Below are positions 1 through 8,385 of a DNA stretch of 33,200 nt, piece after piece; the first letter of the stretch is position 1; each line of letters opens with the position of its first letter. Both the position numbers and the translations under genes were made by a program. Source of the stretch: a bacterium (GTDB taxonomy: Bacteria > Planctomycetota > UBA1135 > GCA-002686595); NCBI GenBank assembly GCA_024226735.1, contig JAAELL010000062.1, positions 1-33,200 of the forward strand. The letters run 5' to 3'. Below the pieces are notes generated by a model, which saw nothing but the letters and a program-made list of their open reading frames with translations, was not told the DNA's origin and made no database searches.

Positions 1-32
1 ATCGATATGCCCCATAAGAGTGAATCACACCA

Positions 33-881
33 CTAGTCCCCCAGCTCCTTCACCTGCTTCTCCGTCGCTTCCGCCGCGCGCTCGAACCCCAGCGCGCGTT
101 CGATCCGCGCCCGGTGGCCGAGGTTCTCGATCACGCCCGCGGTGTCCTTGCGCTCGCGTGCGATCGTCACCGCGGCGTCGGCGGTCAGGTGAGCGCGCTC
201 CCAGCGGCGCAGGGTCGTCAGCTGGCTGATCATCCCGCGCAGGTTCTGGTACTCGGATCCGCGCAGGCCGAGCGCGTTGTTCAACAGGCGCGCGCGGCTC
301 GTGCGCCGCAGCGCACGCTCGTGCTCGCCGCGCGCCTCGAGCGCCATGCCCTCGAGCGTCAACCCCATCGCGGTGCCCCACCAGTCGCCGAGGGGCTCAG
401 CCGCGTCGCGACACGCCGTTCCCGCCGCGAGCGCCACGGCGAAGGCGCCCTTGCGGAACGCCTGCATCCCGTCCTTGTACGAGGCCTGGCCCGAGCGAAA
501 CTGCTTGCGCTCCGCCTCGCCCCAGCCCGCGAACGAGATGGCGTAGTCGGCGAAAACCGGTCGGCCCGTCACGTCGCTCGCGACCGTCGCGCCCCACAGC
601 GCGCGGTCGCGGAGCGCGTCCGCCTCCTTCTGGCGCGAACCGTCCGGCGTGGCCTCGTGAATCTTCAGGCTGCCCTCGAGGTCGGCGTCGAAGGTGATGA
701 GGACGAGGTCCGGGTGCTCGCTCCACAGCTTGCGCAGGCCGGCGCCGTCGAGCTTTTCGAAGAGCGCCTGGTACTGGGCCTTCACTTCCGCCCGGAGATC
801 CTGATCCGGTGCGCAGAACGCGGACGGGAGGCCAATGGGACCGGCGGGGAGGGCCGTCAGGAGAGCGGAGGCAAGGAGCAT
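33..881 (-). CDS. exported alpha-helical (TPR-like) protein of unknown function
   Basis: This 282-residue protein starts with a hydrophobic stretch (about residues 1-24) that looks like a signal peptide ending near SAFCA, so it is probably exported. The rest is charged and helical. Its second half (about 150-280) has Ala/Arg-rich helix pairs such as KGAFAVALAAG and GEHERALRRTSRA, which resemble degenerate TPR units, but no clear consensus TPR is visible. The start lies 21 bases downstream of the histidine ammonia-lyase stop, so the two are probably co-transcribed, although nothing in the protein points to histidine catabolism. The function is unknown; a TPR scaffold is a guess from helix pattern only. 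Confidence 0.75.
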   Translation of the reverse strand: MLLASALLTALPAGPIGLPSAFCAPDQDLRAEVKAQYQALFEKLDGAGLRKLWSEHPDLVLITFDADLEGSLKIHEATPDGSRQKEADALRDRALWGATVASDVTGRPVFADYAISFAGWGEAERKQFRSGQASYKDGMQAFRKGAFAVALAAGTACRDAAEPLGDWWGTAMGLTLEGMALEARGEHERALRRTSRARLLNNALGLRGSEYQNLRGMISQLTTLRRWERAHLTADAAVTIARERKDTAGVIENLGHRARIERALGFERAAEATEKQVKELGD

Positions 882-902
882 GATGGAGAGTGGTGTGGAG
901 GA

Positions 903-2459
903 TCAGGATCCGAGCGCGCCGGCACAGCGTTCGACGGCGCGCACCAGATCGCCCGAGGCGACGAGCTCGCGCGCCGCGGCGAGGTCGGGCTCGAGGTAAC
1001 GGTCGTTCTTCAGGGGTCGCACGCGCTCGCGCAGCGCCGCGTACGCCGCTTCGGCGCCACGTCCAGCGCGCAGCTTCTTGTTGAACTCGCGCGCCTGCCC
1101 GGCGCACACGAGCTCGATCCCTACGACCTGCTCGGTGTTGTCGAGGATCGTACGCGCCTTGCGCACCGCGGTGATCCCCATCGACACGTGGTCCTCCTGG
1201 CCGGCACTGGCCGGGATCGTGTCGACCGAAGCGGGGTGGGCATGGATCTTGTTCTCGCTGGCCAGGGCCGCGGCGGCGTACTGGACGATCATCAGACCCG
1301 AGTGCAAGCCCGGCGCGGGCGTCAAGAACGCTGGAAGTGCCTGCGCACCCGGCGGGACCCTCGAAAGGTCGGGGTTGACGAGTTGTTCGATGCGCCGCTC
1401 GGAGACGTTCGCCAGCGTGCACGCGGCGAGACCGAGGTAGTCGACCGACATGGAGATCGGCTGGCCGTGGAACAAGCCGGCACTGTAGACCTCGTCGGTC
1501 GCGGGCAGCACGACCGGGTTGTCGGTCACCGCATTCAGCTCGGCCGCGAACACGTCCACGACGTGCGCGAGGGCCGTCTTGAACGCGCCGTGGATCTGGG
1601 GGACGCAGCGCAGCGAGTACGCGTCCTGCACGCGCTCGCACTCGGCATGGAAGGGCAGGACCTTCGAGCCCGCGAGGCACGCGCGCACGTTGGCGGCGGT
1701 GCGGCGCTGGCCCGCGTTGGGCTTGAGCGCATCGAGCGCCGCGTCGAATGGCGCCAAGCTGCCGAAGAGCGACTCGAGGGTGAGCGCCGCCACCACATCG
1801 CTCGCCTTGGACAGGTTGATTGCGCGCAGGAGACAGACGACTCCGGTCGCTTTCATGATCTCGGTGCCGTTGATGAGCGCCAGCCCCTCCTTCGCCAGGA
1901 GCTCGAGCGGCTCCTCCTCGATCGCGCGCAGCGCGGCGCGCGCCGTGCGCCGCTTGCCGCCGGTGTACGCGTGTCCGTGGCCCATGTAGGCCGCGGCCAT
2001 GTGCGCGAGCGGCGCGAGGTCACCGCTCGCCCCCACCGAGCCCTGCTGGGGCACGACCGGCACGAAGCCCTTGTCGAACAGGCGCGCAAGCTTGCGCACG
2101 AGCTCGACGCGCACTCCGGAAGCGCCGCGCAGGAGGCTGTTGAGGCGCAGCACCTGCGCGATCCGTACCTCCTCGAGCGGCATCGCTTCCCCGACGCCGA
2201 CGCAGTGCGACAACACGAGGTTGCGCTGCAGCTGCTCGAGGTCGGCGACCGCGATTGCGGTGTTCTTCAGCCGGCCGAAGCCGGTCGTCAGGCCGTACAC
2301 GACCGCGCCCGCGCCGACGCGCTCGTCGACCATCGCCCGCGAGCGCCGCACGTCCGTCAAAGCATCCTTCGCGATCCGTAGTCGCAGCGCTTCTCCACGC
2401 GCGATCGGGGCGAGGTCTGCGAGGGTGAGCGAGCGTCCGTCGAGAGTCAGCGTCTTCAT
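903..2459 (-). CDS. hutH: histidine ammonia-lyase
   Basis: This enzyme deaminates L-histidine to urocanate, the first step of histidine degradation, in the cytoplasm. The 518-residue length is normal for the family. The MIO cofactor tripeptide Ala-Ser-Gly is at residues 144-146 inside GSVGASGDLAPLAH. The catalytic Tyr motif YGLTTGFG is at 55-62, and the family blocks NGTE, TDNPV and GQEDHVSMG are all visible. Phenylalanine or tyrosine ammonia-lyases share the MIO motif, but the pattern and length fit the HutH branch best. No hutU, hutI or hutG lies in the window, so the pathway is either encoded elsewhere or incomplete. The following gene, 21 bases downstream, is an exported protein of unknown role. 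Confidence 0.93.
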   Translation of the reverse strand: MKTLTLDGRSLTLADLAPIARGEALRLRIAKDALTDVRRSRAMVDERVGAGAVVYGLTTGFGRLKNTAIAVADLEQLQRNLVLSHCVGVGEAMPLEEVRIAQVLRLNSLLRGASGVRVELVRKLARLFDKGFVPVVPQQGSVGASGDLAPLAHMAAAYMGHGHAYTGGKRRTARAALRAIEEEPLELLAKEGLALINGTEIMKATGVVCLLRAINLSKASDVVAALTLESLFGSLAPFDAALDALKPNAGQRRTAANVRACLAGSKVLPFHAECERVQDAYSLRCVPQIHGAFKTALAHVVDVFAAELNAVTDNPVVLPATDEVYSAGLFHGQPISMSVDYLGLAACTLANVSERRIEQLVNPDLSRVPPGAQALPAFLTPAPGLHSGLMIVQYAAAALASENKIHAHPASVDTIPASAGQEDHVSMGITAVRKARTILDNTEQVVGIELVCAGQAREFNKKLRAGRGAEAAYAALRERVRPLKNDRYLEPDLAAARELVASGDLVRAVERCAGALGS

Positions 2460-2504
2460 CGAGGCGGGGATTGTAGCGGCCCGCCCCGCCGCGCGATCAG
2501 GTGG

Positions 2505-2580
2505 GCGCCGTCACTTCTTGAGGCGCCGTCTTTCCTTGGGGGAGCGCTGTACTTCCTCGGGCGGGCTCACTTCTTCCCGG
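2505..2580 (-). repeat. degenerate ~18-bp tandem units starting at a stop codon
   Basis: Read on the minus strand, the stop codon of the 2567-4321 gene sits inside GAAGAAGTGAGCCCGCCC. Related units of 17-21 bases follow (GAGGAAGTACAGCGC..., AAGGAAAGACGG..., AAGAAGTGACGG...). The same pattern recurs at the junction of the radical SAM gene and its partner (15355-15440). The stretch also contains a GGCGCC...GGCGCC pair (2515-2526 area) that could form a six-pair stem, so part of it may act in transcription termination. The repeat reading is from visual comparison of degenerate units. Confidence 0.35.
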
Positions 2581-4321
2581 CGCGCCGGCGCTCGTCCTCG
2601 GTCTGCCCCTCCAGCGCGCCGCGCGGCAGCACGAGCGCGAGCTCGGAGCGCTTGCCGGCGGCGACGTCGAACAGCTGGTTCTGGACGAGGTACCGGCCGC
2701 GCCAGCGTGCGTCGAGCCGCCAGGTTCCCGCCTCCAGCTCCTCCAGCGACAGCTCCGTGCCCGCCGGCAGGACGACCGGATCGTCCGGGGTCCCGTTGAT
2801 CCGCACGTGCACCGGCAAGCCCTGGAAGCGGCCCGCCATCTTCAGCTCGAGCCCGCCCTGCTCGGCGGAGACGGGCTGCAGCCGCAGCTCGACCTCCTTG
2901 GCTCCCGAGGTGACGACGAGCGTCCCGCGCTGCGTGCCGTCCTGCGTCTCGGCCGAGAGGTACACGCCGTCGCGCAGGACGTCGTAGGCCGTCAGGGCGA
3001 ACCGCCCGCGCGAGTCGGTCTGGACCTCCTGCAGCGCCGACGGCAGGTGCGGCAGGATCATCTCCATGTTGAATGTCGGACGCTTCTGCAGGATCTTGGT
3101 CGTCGCGAGGCTGCGGTGGGGTGCCTCGAGCTGGACGCGCGCGCGCGACACGGGCTTGCCGTCCGTGCCCTTCACGACGCCGCGCACGACGGGCGACGGT
3201 TTCAGGTGCAGCACGACGCTGCTCTTGCGGCCGCTGTACAGGCGCTGGTTCACCATGCGCGGATGGGCCTCGGCTCCGGCCTGGAACAACACGAGCGTCA
3301 CCGACGTGTCCGGTAGACCGTCGATCGAGACCGAGCCACCGGGCGGGATCGAGGTCGGGTTGACTTCGTGCCAGGGGAACGAGCGCTGACCGACGCCCGT
3401 GTTCGCGGGCTGACCACCGGCGGGGAACATGTAGAGCTGCGCGGGCCCCGTCCCGAGGCGCTCTTGGATCGACACGTCCAAGCTCGCGGCGGGCAGCAGC
3501 GTGAACGTCATCCGGTCGCGCTGGATCGCGCCACCCGCCTCGAGGTGCACCGTCTCGCGGTACATCGTGTAGCCGGGTTTCTTGACGACGGCGAGGACGG
3601 CGCCGGCCGTCACCTGCGGGAAGTAGAACGTGCCCTCGTCATCGGTCGTCGACTCGCCCCCATCGAGGCGCACGGTCGCACCCACGATCGGCTCGCCCTT
3701 GCGGTCCTTGACGATGCCCGCGACCGAGGCCGGGCGGCCGAAGGTCACGTTGAGCGGCGTCTCCGAGAGCTGACGCAGGAGCACCTCGCGCTCGGACATG
3801 CCGACGCCGCGCGCCTCGATACGCACGACCGAGTAGCCCTGGTGCAGGTCCGACGCCCCGAAGGCGCCGGAGCTGTCACAGGTCAGCACGCGCCCAGCGT
3901 TCGGGCCGTGCTCGAACGTGATCGTCGCCGCCAGCCCGCTCCCGTTCGGCGCCAGAACCGAGCCGCGGATCCGCGCGTTCGCGCCGCTGCCGAGCGCGGG
4001 CACGCCCTCGACGGGCGTGAACGTACCGCGCCGCACGAGCGAGACCTCGACCAAGAGCGGGTACGCGACCGTCGTCTCGCTGTCGGCCACGGTCGGGGTC
4101 GCCTGCGTCGAGGGCACCAGATCGGTGCGAGCGATCCCGTCGGGCTCGCCTGTCGGCGCGACCGCCTCGATCGGCGGCCCCTCTTCCGGCGCCATGCCGA
4201 CCGCGTCCGACTCCTCGCTCGCGCCGTCGTCGAGCCCGCCCAGGAACCACTGCAACGCGGCGCCACCCCCGACGAGGAGCACGAGGACGACGAGCAGGGA
4301 CGTGCTCTTGTTGTGGGTCAT
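2567..4321 (-). CDS. membrane-anchored protein with carboxypeptidase-regulatory-like repeats
   Basis: The 584-residue product has one N-terminal membrane anchor or uncleaved signal (about residues 8-27) followed by an acidic, Pro/Glu-rich linker. It then has at least three beta-sandwich modules of the carboxypeptidase regulatory-like type. Their typical cores are visible: RGSVLAPNGSGLAATITF with a SSGAFG turn, AGIVKDRKGEPIVGATVRL with TDDEGTFYF, and RGVVKGTDGKPVSRARVQL with TDSRGRFAL. Such domains are common in extracellular proteins and carry no catalysis by themselves; no enzymatic domain is seen. It is transcribed divergently from the FG-GAP lipoprotein at 4403, with 81 bases between the starts. 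It probably acts at the cell surface or in the periplasm, in an unknown role. Confidence 0.85.
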   Translation of the reverse strand: MTHNKSTSLLVVLVLLVGGGAALQWFLGGLDDGASEESDAVGMAPEEGPPIEAVAPTGEPDGIARTDLVPSTQATPTVADSETTVAYPLLVEVSLVRRGTFTPVEGVPALGSGANARIRGSVLAPNGSGLAATITFEHGPNAGRVLTCDSSGAFGASDLHQGYSVVRIEARGVGMSEREVLLRQLSETPLNVTFGRPASVAGIVKDRKGEPIVGATVRLDGGESTTDDEGTFYFPQVTAGAVLAVVKKPGYTMYRETVHLEAGGAIQRDRMTFTLLPAASLDVSIQERLGTGPAQLYMFPAGGQPANTGVGQRSFPWHEVNPTSIPPGGSVSIDGLPDTSVTLVLFQAGAEAHPRMVNQRLYSGRKSSVVLHLKPSPVVRGVVKGTDGKPVSRARVQLEAPHRSLATTKILQKRPTFNMEMILPHLPSALQEVQTDSRGRFALTAYDVLRDGVYLSAETQDGTQRGTLVVTSGAKEVELRLQPVSAEQGGLELKMAGRFQGLPVHVRINGTPDDPVVLPAGTELSLEELEAGTWRLDARWRGRYLVQNQLFDVAAGKRSELALVLPRGALEGQTEDERRRAGKK

Positions 4322-4402
4322 TCGAACTGGCGCTCAGATTTGGACTGTGGGACGAGGGGCAGGATAGCGCCCCATTGCCAGGTCCCTTACTCCGCCCGCA
4401 CA

Positions 4403-6625
4403 ATGAGGGGCATGCCCTCACCGCGCGAACTCCGAGGCGCGGTGCGCGCCGTCTCGCTCGTGGCCTGGACGACGCTCTTCGCCGCTTGTTCCCCGGATGC
4501 CCAAAAAGATGTCGGCCAGGAGTCGGCATCGCCGCCAGGGGCCACCACGGAGCAGACTCCGCCGCCCGGACCCACCGTGGAGCCGGAAGCGGGGCCCCAA
4601 CCGATCGCACCATCGACGCACGAGCGCCCCTCGCCGCTCGCGGCCCGGCTCGAGCTCCCCGTGAGGGGCAAGCCGGAAGGGGTCCTCGCGAGCGATCTCG
4701 ACGGCGACGGACGCGCCGAGCTCCTGGCGATCACGCGCAGCGTCGTCGTCCGCGGCGACGCGCCGCCCGCCGGCATGCTCTATGTGTGGAGCGGGTTCGA
4801 CGCGCCGCCGCGCGAGATCCCCCTGCCGGACTATCTGCTCGGCCCCGAGGTCGTCGAGATCGACGGGCACCGATTCGTCGTGTGCGCCTCGCGGACGAGC
4901 GGCGAGCTGTGGTTCCTCGATCCGCTCGCGCCCGATCCCCTCGCGACGCGCAGCCGGATCGAGCTCGGCGGCCGCCCGCGCGCCCTCGGCGTCGGACCCC
5001 TGGCGGGCGCGGGGACCTGGACGGTCGCCGTCGCGACGAAGGAGAGCGAGCTCGTCCTGTTCGACCCCGAGCGCGGCATGCGCCGCTATCCGTTGCGCGA
5101 GTCCCTGTCGACGTTCGTGCGCGTGTTCGAGGGTCGCGTGGTCGTTGGTTCGCAGGCGAACGTGAGCGTACGCACGTACGAGTGGACACCCTCCGGCCTG
5201 ACCGACGGCGACAGAATCGATCTCGGCGGTATCCCGCGCGCGTACCTCGAGCGCGAAGAGGGCGGCGTCCATGAGGCGTGGATCGCCGGCGGCGACCGTT
5301 CGCTCTGGGTCCGGCGCGGCGAATCGCTCGTGGAGAGCACCGGCGGCGCCATTCCCGTCGGACTGGCGGAAGTCGCGGATTGCGGGGTGCTGCTCCTGTC
5401 GGGCTCCGACCTGGCCTACTCGTTCGTCGGGCAGGGCGTCTCCGAGTACGCGGGCCAGGACGTCTGGGCCGTGACTGCGGGCGACCTGGACGGCGACGGG
5501 CACGATGACCTCGGCATCGCCAACCACGGCGCGTCGCGGGTCAGCGTCGTGTTCGGCAAGGGCGACTGCGCGTTCCATCAGGGCGAGCGCATTCCCGTTC
5601 GTCGCGTACCGCATGCGCTGGCAGCGGGAAACCTCGACGCGGACGAGCGACTCGAGGTCGTCTCGCTCGAGGTCTACGACGAGCACCTGTCCGTCCTGAC
5701 CGACGGGCCACGCGGGTACGAGCCCACGTGGGACACCGCGACGTCCGGCGGCGCCGACAAGCTGCAGCTCGCCGACCTCGACGGCGACGGGCACCTCGAC
5801 GCGGCCTTCCTGATGAACATAGGTACGGCGGTCGGGCTGCGCGTCGCGTTCGGCACGGGGGACGGGACGTTCGCGAACGAATCGACCCTGCGCGTCGGCA
5901 GGAGCAAGGGCGACATCCTCTTCTACCCGCGCGGCACGGGCCCGCCCTGGATCCTCGTCGCCGATCCGGACGCCGGTCAAGTCCACGTCTGCTCGCCGCC
6001 CGAAGGGCGCGGCGCGATGCACGTCGTCGCGAGCGTCGAGGTCCCCTCGGCCCCCGTCGCGCTGGCGCGCATCGACGCGGACGGCGACGGCACCGACGAG
6101 ATCGTCTGCGCGCTCGGTGGCGGCGGTCCGCGGCTCGGCTTCGCGGTGCTCGCGCTCGCCGCGGACGGCACGGGGCTCGAGGAGGTGGACTTCATCGACG
6201 TCGCGCCGGCGACGCCGCTCGACGTCGTCAGCTTCGACCACGACGGGACCGGCACGCGGGAGATCGCCCTGCTCGCCAAGCCCAAGCGCACCGACGGGCC
6301 TGGGGTCCTCGACGTCTATACGCGCGACGGCGGCTGGAAGCGCGCCAGCCGGCAAGCGACGGGTCAGCGGCCGTTCGCGGTCGCCGCGGGCGATCTGGAC
6401 GCCGACGGGCTCGACGACCTCGCCGTCGGAGCGCAAAACAGCCATCATGTCAACGTCTGGCGCTCGAGGGCAACGGGGCTCGAGCGGCTGCCGGACGTCG
6501 GCACCGGCCGCGGTGTCCTCGACGTGCAGCTGATCGACCTCGACGGCGACGGAGACGCGGATCTGGTGTCGGCGAACGGCTTCTCGAACGACGTCAGCGT
6601 GATCCGCTCCAACACGAACGACTGA
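4403..6625 (+). CDS. FG-GAP/VCBS-repeat lipoprotein
   Basis: This roughly 740-residue exported protein is probably a lipoprotein: the N-terminus ends in LFAAC with Cys29 as the lipidated residue, then a Pro/Glu/Gly-rich linker. The body holds repeated calcium-binding-type loops of FG-GAP/VCBS repeats, for example SDLDGDGRAEL, GDLDGDGHDDLGIAN, ADLDGDGHLDAAF, IDADGDGTDEI, GDLDADGLDDLAVG and IDLDGDGDADLVSAN. These suggest an extracellular beta-propeller, as in integrin-like and planctomycete surface proteins. I chose ATG 4403 as start; ATG 4412 (fourth codon) is equally possible and keeps the signal. The reading frame stays open far upstream, but that part lies opposite the divergent gene and is not coding. 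The next gene starts 21 bases downstream, giving a likely two-gene operon. Confidence 0.88.
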   Translation: MRGMPSPRELRGAVRAVSLVAWTTLFAACSPDAQKDVGQESASPPGATTEQTPPPGPTVEPEAGPQPIAPSTHERPSPLAARLELPVRGKPEGVLASDLDGDGRAELLAITRSVVVRGDAPPAGMLYVWSGFDAPPREIPLPDYLLGPEVVEIDGHRFVVCASRTSGELWFLDPLAPDPLATRSRIELGGRPRALGVGPLAGAGTWTVAVATKESELVLFDPERGMRRYPLRESLSTFVRVFEGRVVVGSQANVSVRTYEWTPSGLTDGDRIDLGGIPRAYLEREEGGVHEAWIAGGDRSLWVRRGESLVESTGGAIPVGLAEVADCGVLLLSGSDLAYSFVGQGVSEYAGQDVWAVTAGDLDGDGHDDLGIANHGASRVSVVFGKGDCAFHQGERIPVRRVPHALAAGNLDADERLEVVSLEVYDEHLSVLTDGPRGYEPTWDTATSGGADKLQLADLDGDGHLDAAFLMNIGTAVGLRVAFGTGDGTFANESTLRVGRSKGDILFYPRGTGPPWILVADPDAGQVHVCSPPEGRGAMHVVASVEVPSAPVALARIDADGDGTDEIVCALGGGGPRLGFAVLALAADGTGLEEVDFIDVAPATPLDVVSFDHDGTGTREIALLAKPKRTDGPGVLDVYTRDGGWKRASRQATGQRPFAVAAGDLDADGLDDLAVGAQNSHHVNVWRSRATGLERLPDVGTGRGVLDVQLIDLDGDGDADLVSANGFSNDVSVIRSNTND

Positions 6626-6646
6626 TCCGACCCACTAGAGAGAGCC

Positions 6647-8353
6647 GTGAAACCGATCGCACTCGCCCTGATCGCCGCCGCCGTCCTCGGCACAGCGTTT
6701 TTCATGTACACCGGCATCGGAACGATGGACGAGCCGGTCGACGCTGGAATGTCCGCGGCCGAGCCCGCCTCGACGAACGCGCAGGAGAGCCTTCCTGGCC
6801 CGAACGATCTCGAGCGCGCCCCCGAGGTCGAAGCGCTCACGCCCGATCCACCGGCCGAGCGGAGGGGCGTCGCGGCCGTCGCCTTCGAGCTCAACGTCCT
6901 GAACATCATGGGCAAGCGCGTGCCCGACGTCACGGTCAAGGCTCTGCGCGACGGCGAGTCGCGCGTCCTGGGCAAGACGAACAACCGCGGCCGCTTCGAC
7001 GTCGAGCTCGACGACAAGACCGATGTGCGCATTCTCGCCGAGCATCCCGAGTACCAGTCCGCGTCGTTCGAGCTGCTCGGCGTCGTCCCCGACGAGATCG
7101 AGATCCTCCTGCCCCCTGGAGCGAGCGTTGTGGGCAAGGTCTCGCTCGTCGATGGCCGACCGATCCCGGAGGGCACGCGCGCGCTCGTCTGGGACACGCG
7201 CGACCCGATGCCGCGCCGGGCGTGGAAGCGCGCGTTCGGCGCGGGTGACCCGCGCGTTCACACCGTCGTCGTGGGCTCCGACGGCATGTTCGAGGTGCCC
7301 GGTCTCGACCCCGACATCTTCTACCAGGTGCGAGCTGGTGCTCCCGGCTACGCGATGATCGAGGAGTCACCGATCGCGCAGGCGAGCGGGTCGATGGAGA
7401 AGCTGACGCTCGCGCCGCTGTACGGCATGCTCGTCTCGATCCGCACGACGGGCGGCGCGGCGCTCGAGACCTCCGCCGGCTTCTTCTCCCAGGCGGGCGC
7501 TTTCTGGTCCGCCGGCGACACCGACGCGCGCCCGATGCGCGACCGCTACCGCCGCGTCGACCTGTTGCTCGCCGGCGTCGATCCCGCTCTGCTCGAGCCC
7601 GAGAACCCCCAGGACGTCTTCGTCGCACTCCTCTCGGCCCACCACAAGCCCGACCTGGCCCAGGTCCGCTTCAACTACCGCAACCCGGGCTACCAGCCGC
7701 TCAGCGAAGAGCTGACGCTGCCCCCCCTCCAGTCCGAGCCCGCGCGCAAGGTCGTGGAGATGCGTCCCATGGCCAAGGCCTGGGGCGATCTCGTCGTGCG
7801 CTTCGAGGGTGTCCCGAGTGGCCTGCCCGCGCTCACGACCGGCGGCTTCGGTCAACCGACACTGGTCCTCACCGACTCGGAGGGCAACCACAACGCGATC
7901 ACCTTCACGACGTTCGAAGAGCGCACCCTGCGCGTGCCGGAGGGCCCCTACCAGGGACGCTTCACGGCCCTGAACGGCATGTTCAAATACCCCGGCGACC
8001 GCGAGCCGCTGCGCGTCGACGTCGGTCCGAGGCCCCGGGCCGTCACGATCGACCTGTCGACGACCGGCGCGTTCGTGTTCGAGGTCGAGGACGCGCACGG
8101 CATCCCGTTCGAGGGCACGGCGATGATGCGCGTGATCAGCAAGAAGCCGCCGAGCATGCGCATCGTCGAGGTGTCCGGGCCGCCGTTCGTCCTCGTCGGA
8201 CTCACGCCGGGTCCGTATACGATCGAGGCGATTCTCGGACTGGACTTCCCGAAGCCCGGAGAGTCGCCGTACAAGATCGAGGCCGAGGTGGAGGTCGGGG
8301 AGATTCGGTTCGCGCGGATGGTCGGCGCGGCGCTCGGAAAGCCTAAAGAATGA
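6647..8353 (+). CDS. exported protein with carboxypeptidase-regulatory-like modules
   Basis: This 568-residue protein starts at GTG 6647, preceded by an AGAGAGAG purine stretch at 6637-6644. Residues 1-22 form a signal or membrane anchor (KPIALALIAAAVLGTAFF). Two modules of the carboxypeptidase regulatory-like type are readable near residues 80-150 (FELNVLNIMGKRVPDVTVKA, with NNRGRFDVEL) and 155-230 (ASVVGKVSLVDGRPI, with SDGMFEVPGL). The C-terminal 300 residues are beta-rich without a motif I recognise. It lies 21 bases after the FG-GAP lipoprotein and probably shares its transcript. It converges with the gene ending at 8386, leaving only 32 bases between the stops. Probably extracellular and non-enzymatic. 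Confidence 0.83.
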   Translation: MKPIALALIAAAVLGTAFFMYTGIGTMDEPVDAGMSAAEPASTNAQESLPGPNDLERAPEVEALTPDPPAERRGVAAVAFELNVLNIMGKRVPDVTVKALRDGESRVLGKTNNRGRFDVELDDKTDVRILAEHPEYQSASFELLGVVPDEIEILLPPGASVVGKVSLVDGRPIPEGTRALVWDTRDPMPRRAWKRAFGAGDPRVHTVVVGSDGMFEVPGLDPDIFYQVRAGAPGYAMIEESPIAQASGSMEKLTLAPLYGMLVSIRTTGGAALETSAGFFSQAGAFWSAGDTDARPMRDRYRRVDLLLAGVDPALLEPENPQDVFVALLSAHHKPDLAQVRFNYRNPGYQPLSEELTLPPLQSEPARKVVEMRPMAKAWGDLVVRFEGVPSGLPALTTGGFGQPTLVLTDSEGNHNAITFTTFEERTLRVPEGPYQGRFTALNGMFKYPGDREPLRVDVGPRPRAVTIDLSTTGAFVFEVEDAHGIPFEGTAMMRVISKKPPSMRIVEVSGPPFVLVGLTPGPYTIEAILGLDFPKPGESPYKIEAEVEVGEIRFARMVGAALGKPKE

Positions 8354-8385
8354 TCTGCTGGTCGTTGGCGCCCCACGCCTCGACG

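Noticed and set aside
114..2381. Long plus-strand reading frame opposite hutH and the TPR-like gene
   Set aside because: It is an antisense by-product of high-GC codon use; hutH on the other strand has intact catalytic motifs.
3368..4402. Upstream extension of the FG-GAP lipoprotein frame
   Set aside because: It is Arg/His-rich, lies opposite the divergent gene and precedes a clear lipoprotein signal at 4403.
4322..4402. A sigma70-like promoter pair TTGGAC / GATAGC
   Set aside because: Each box matches only three of six consensus bases, which is expected by chance; the region still must hold divergent promoters.
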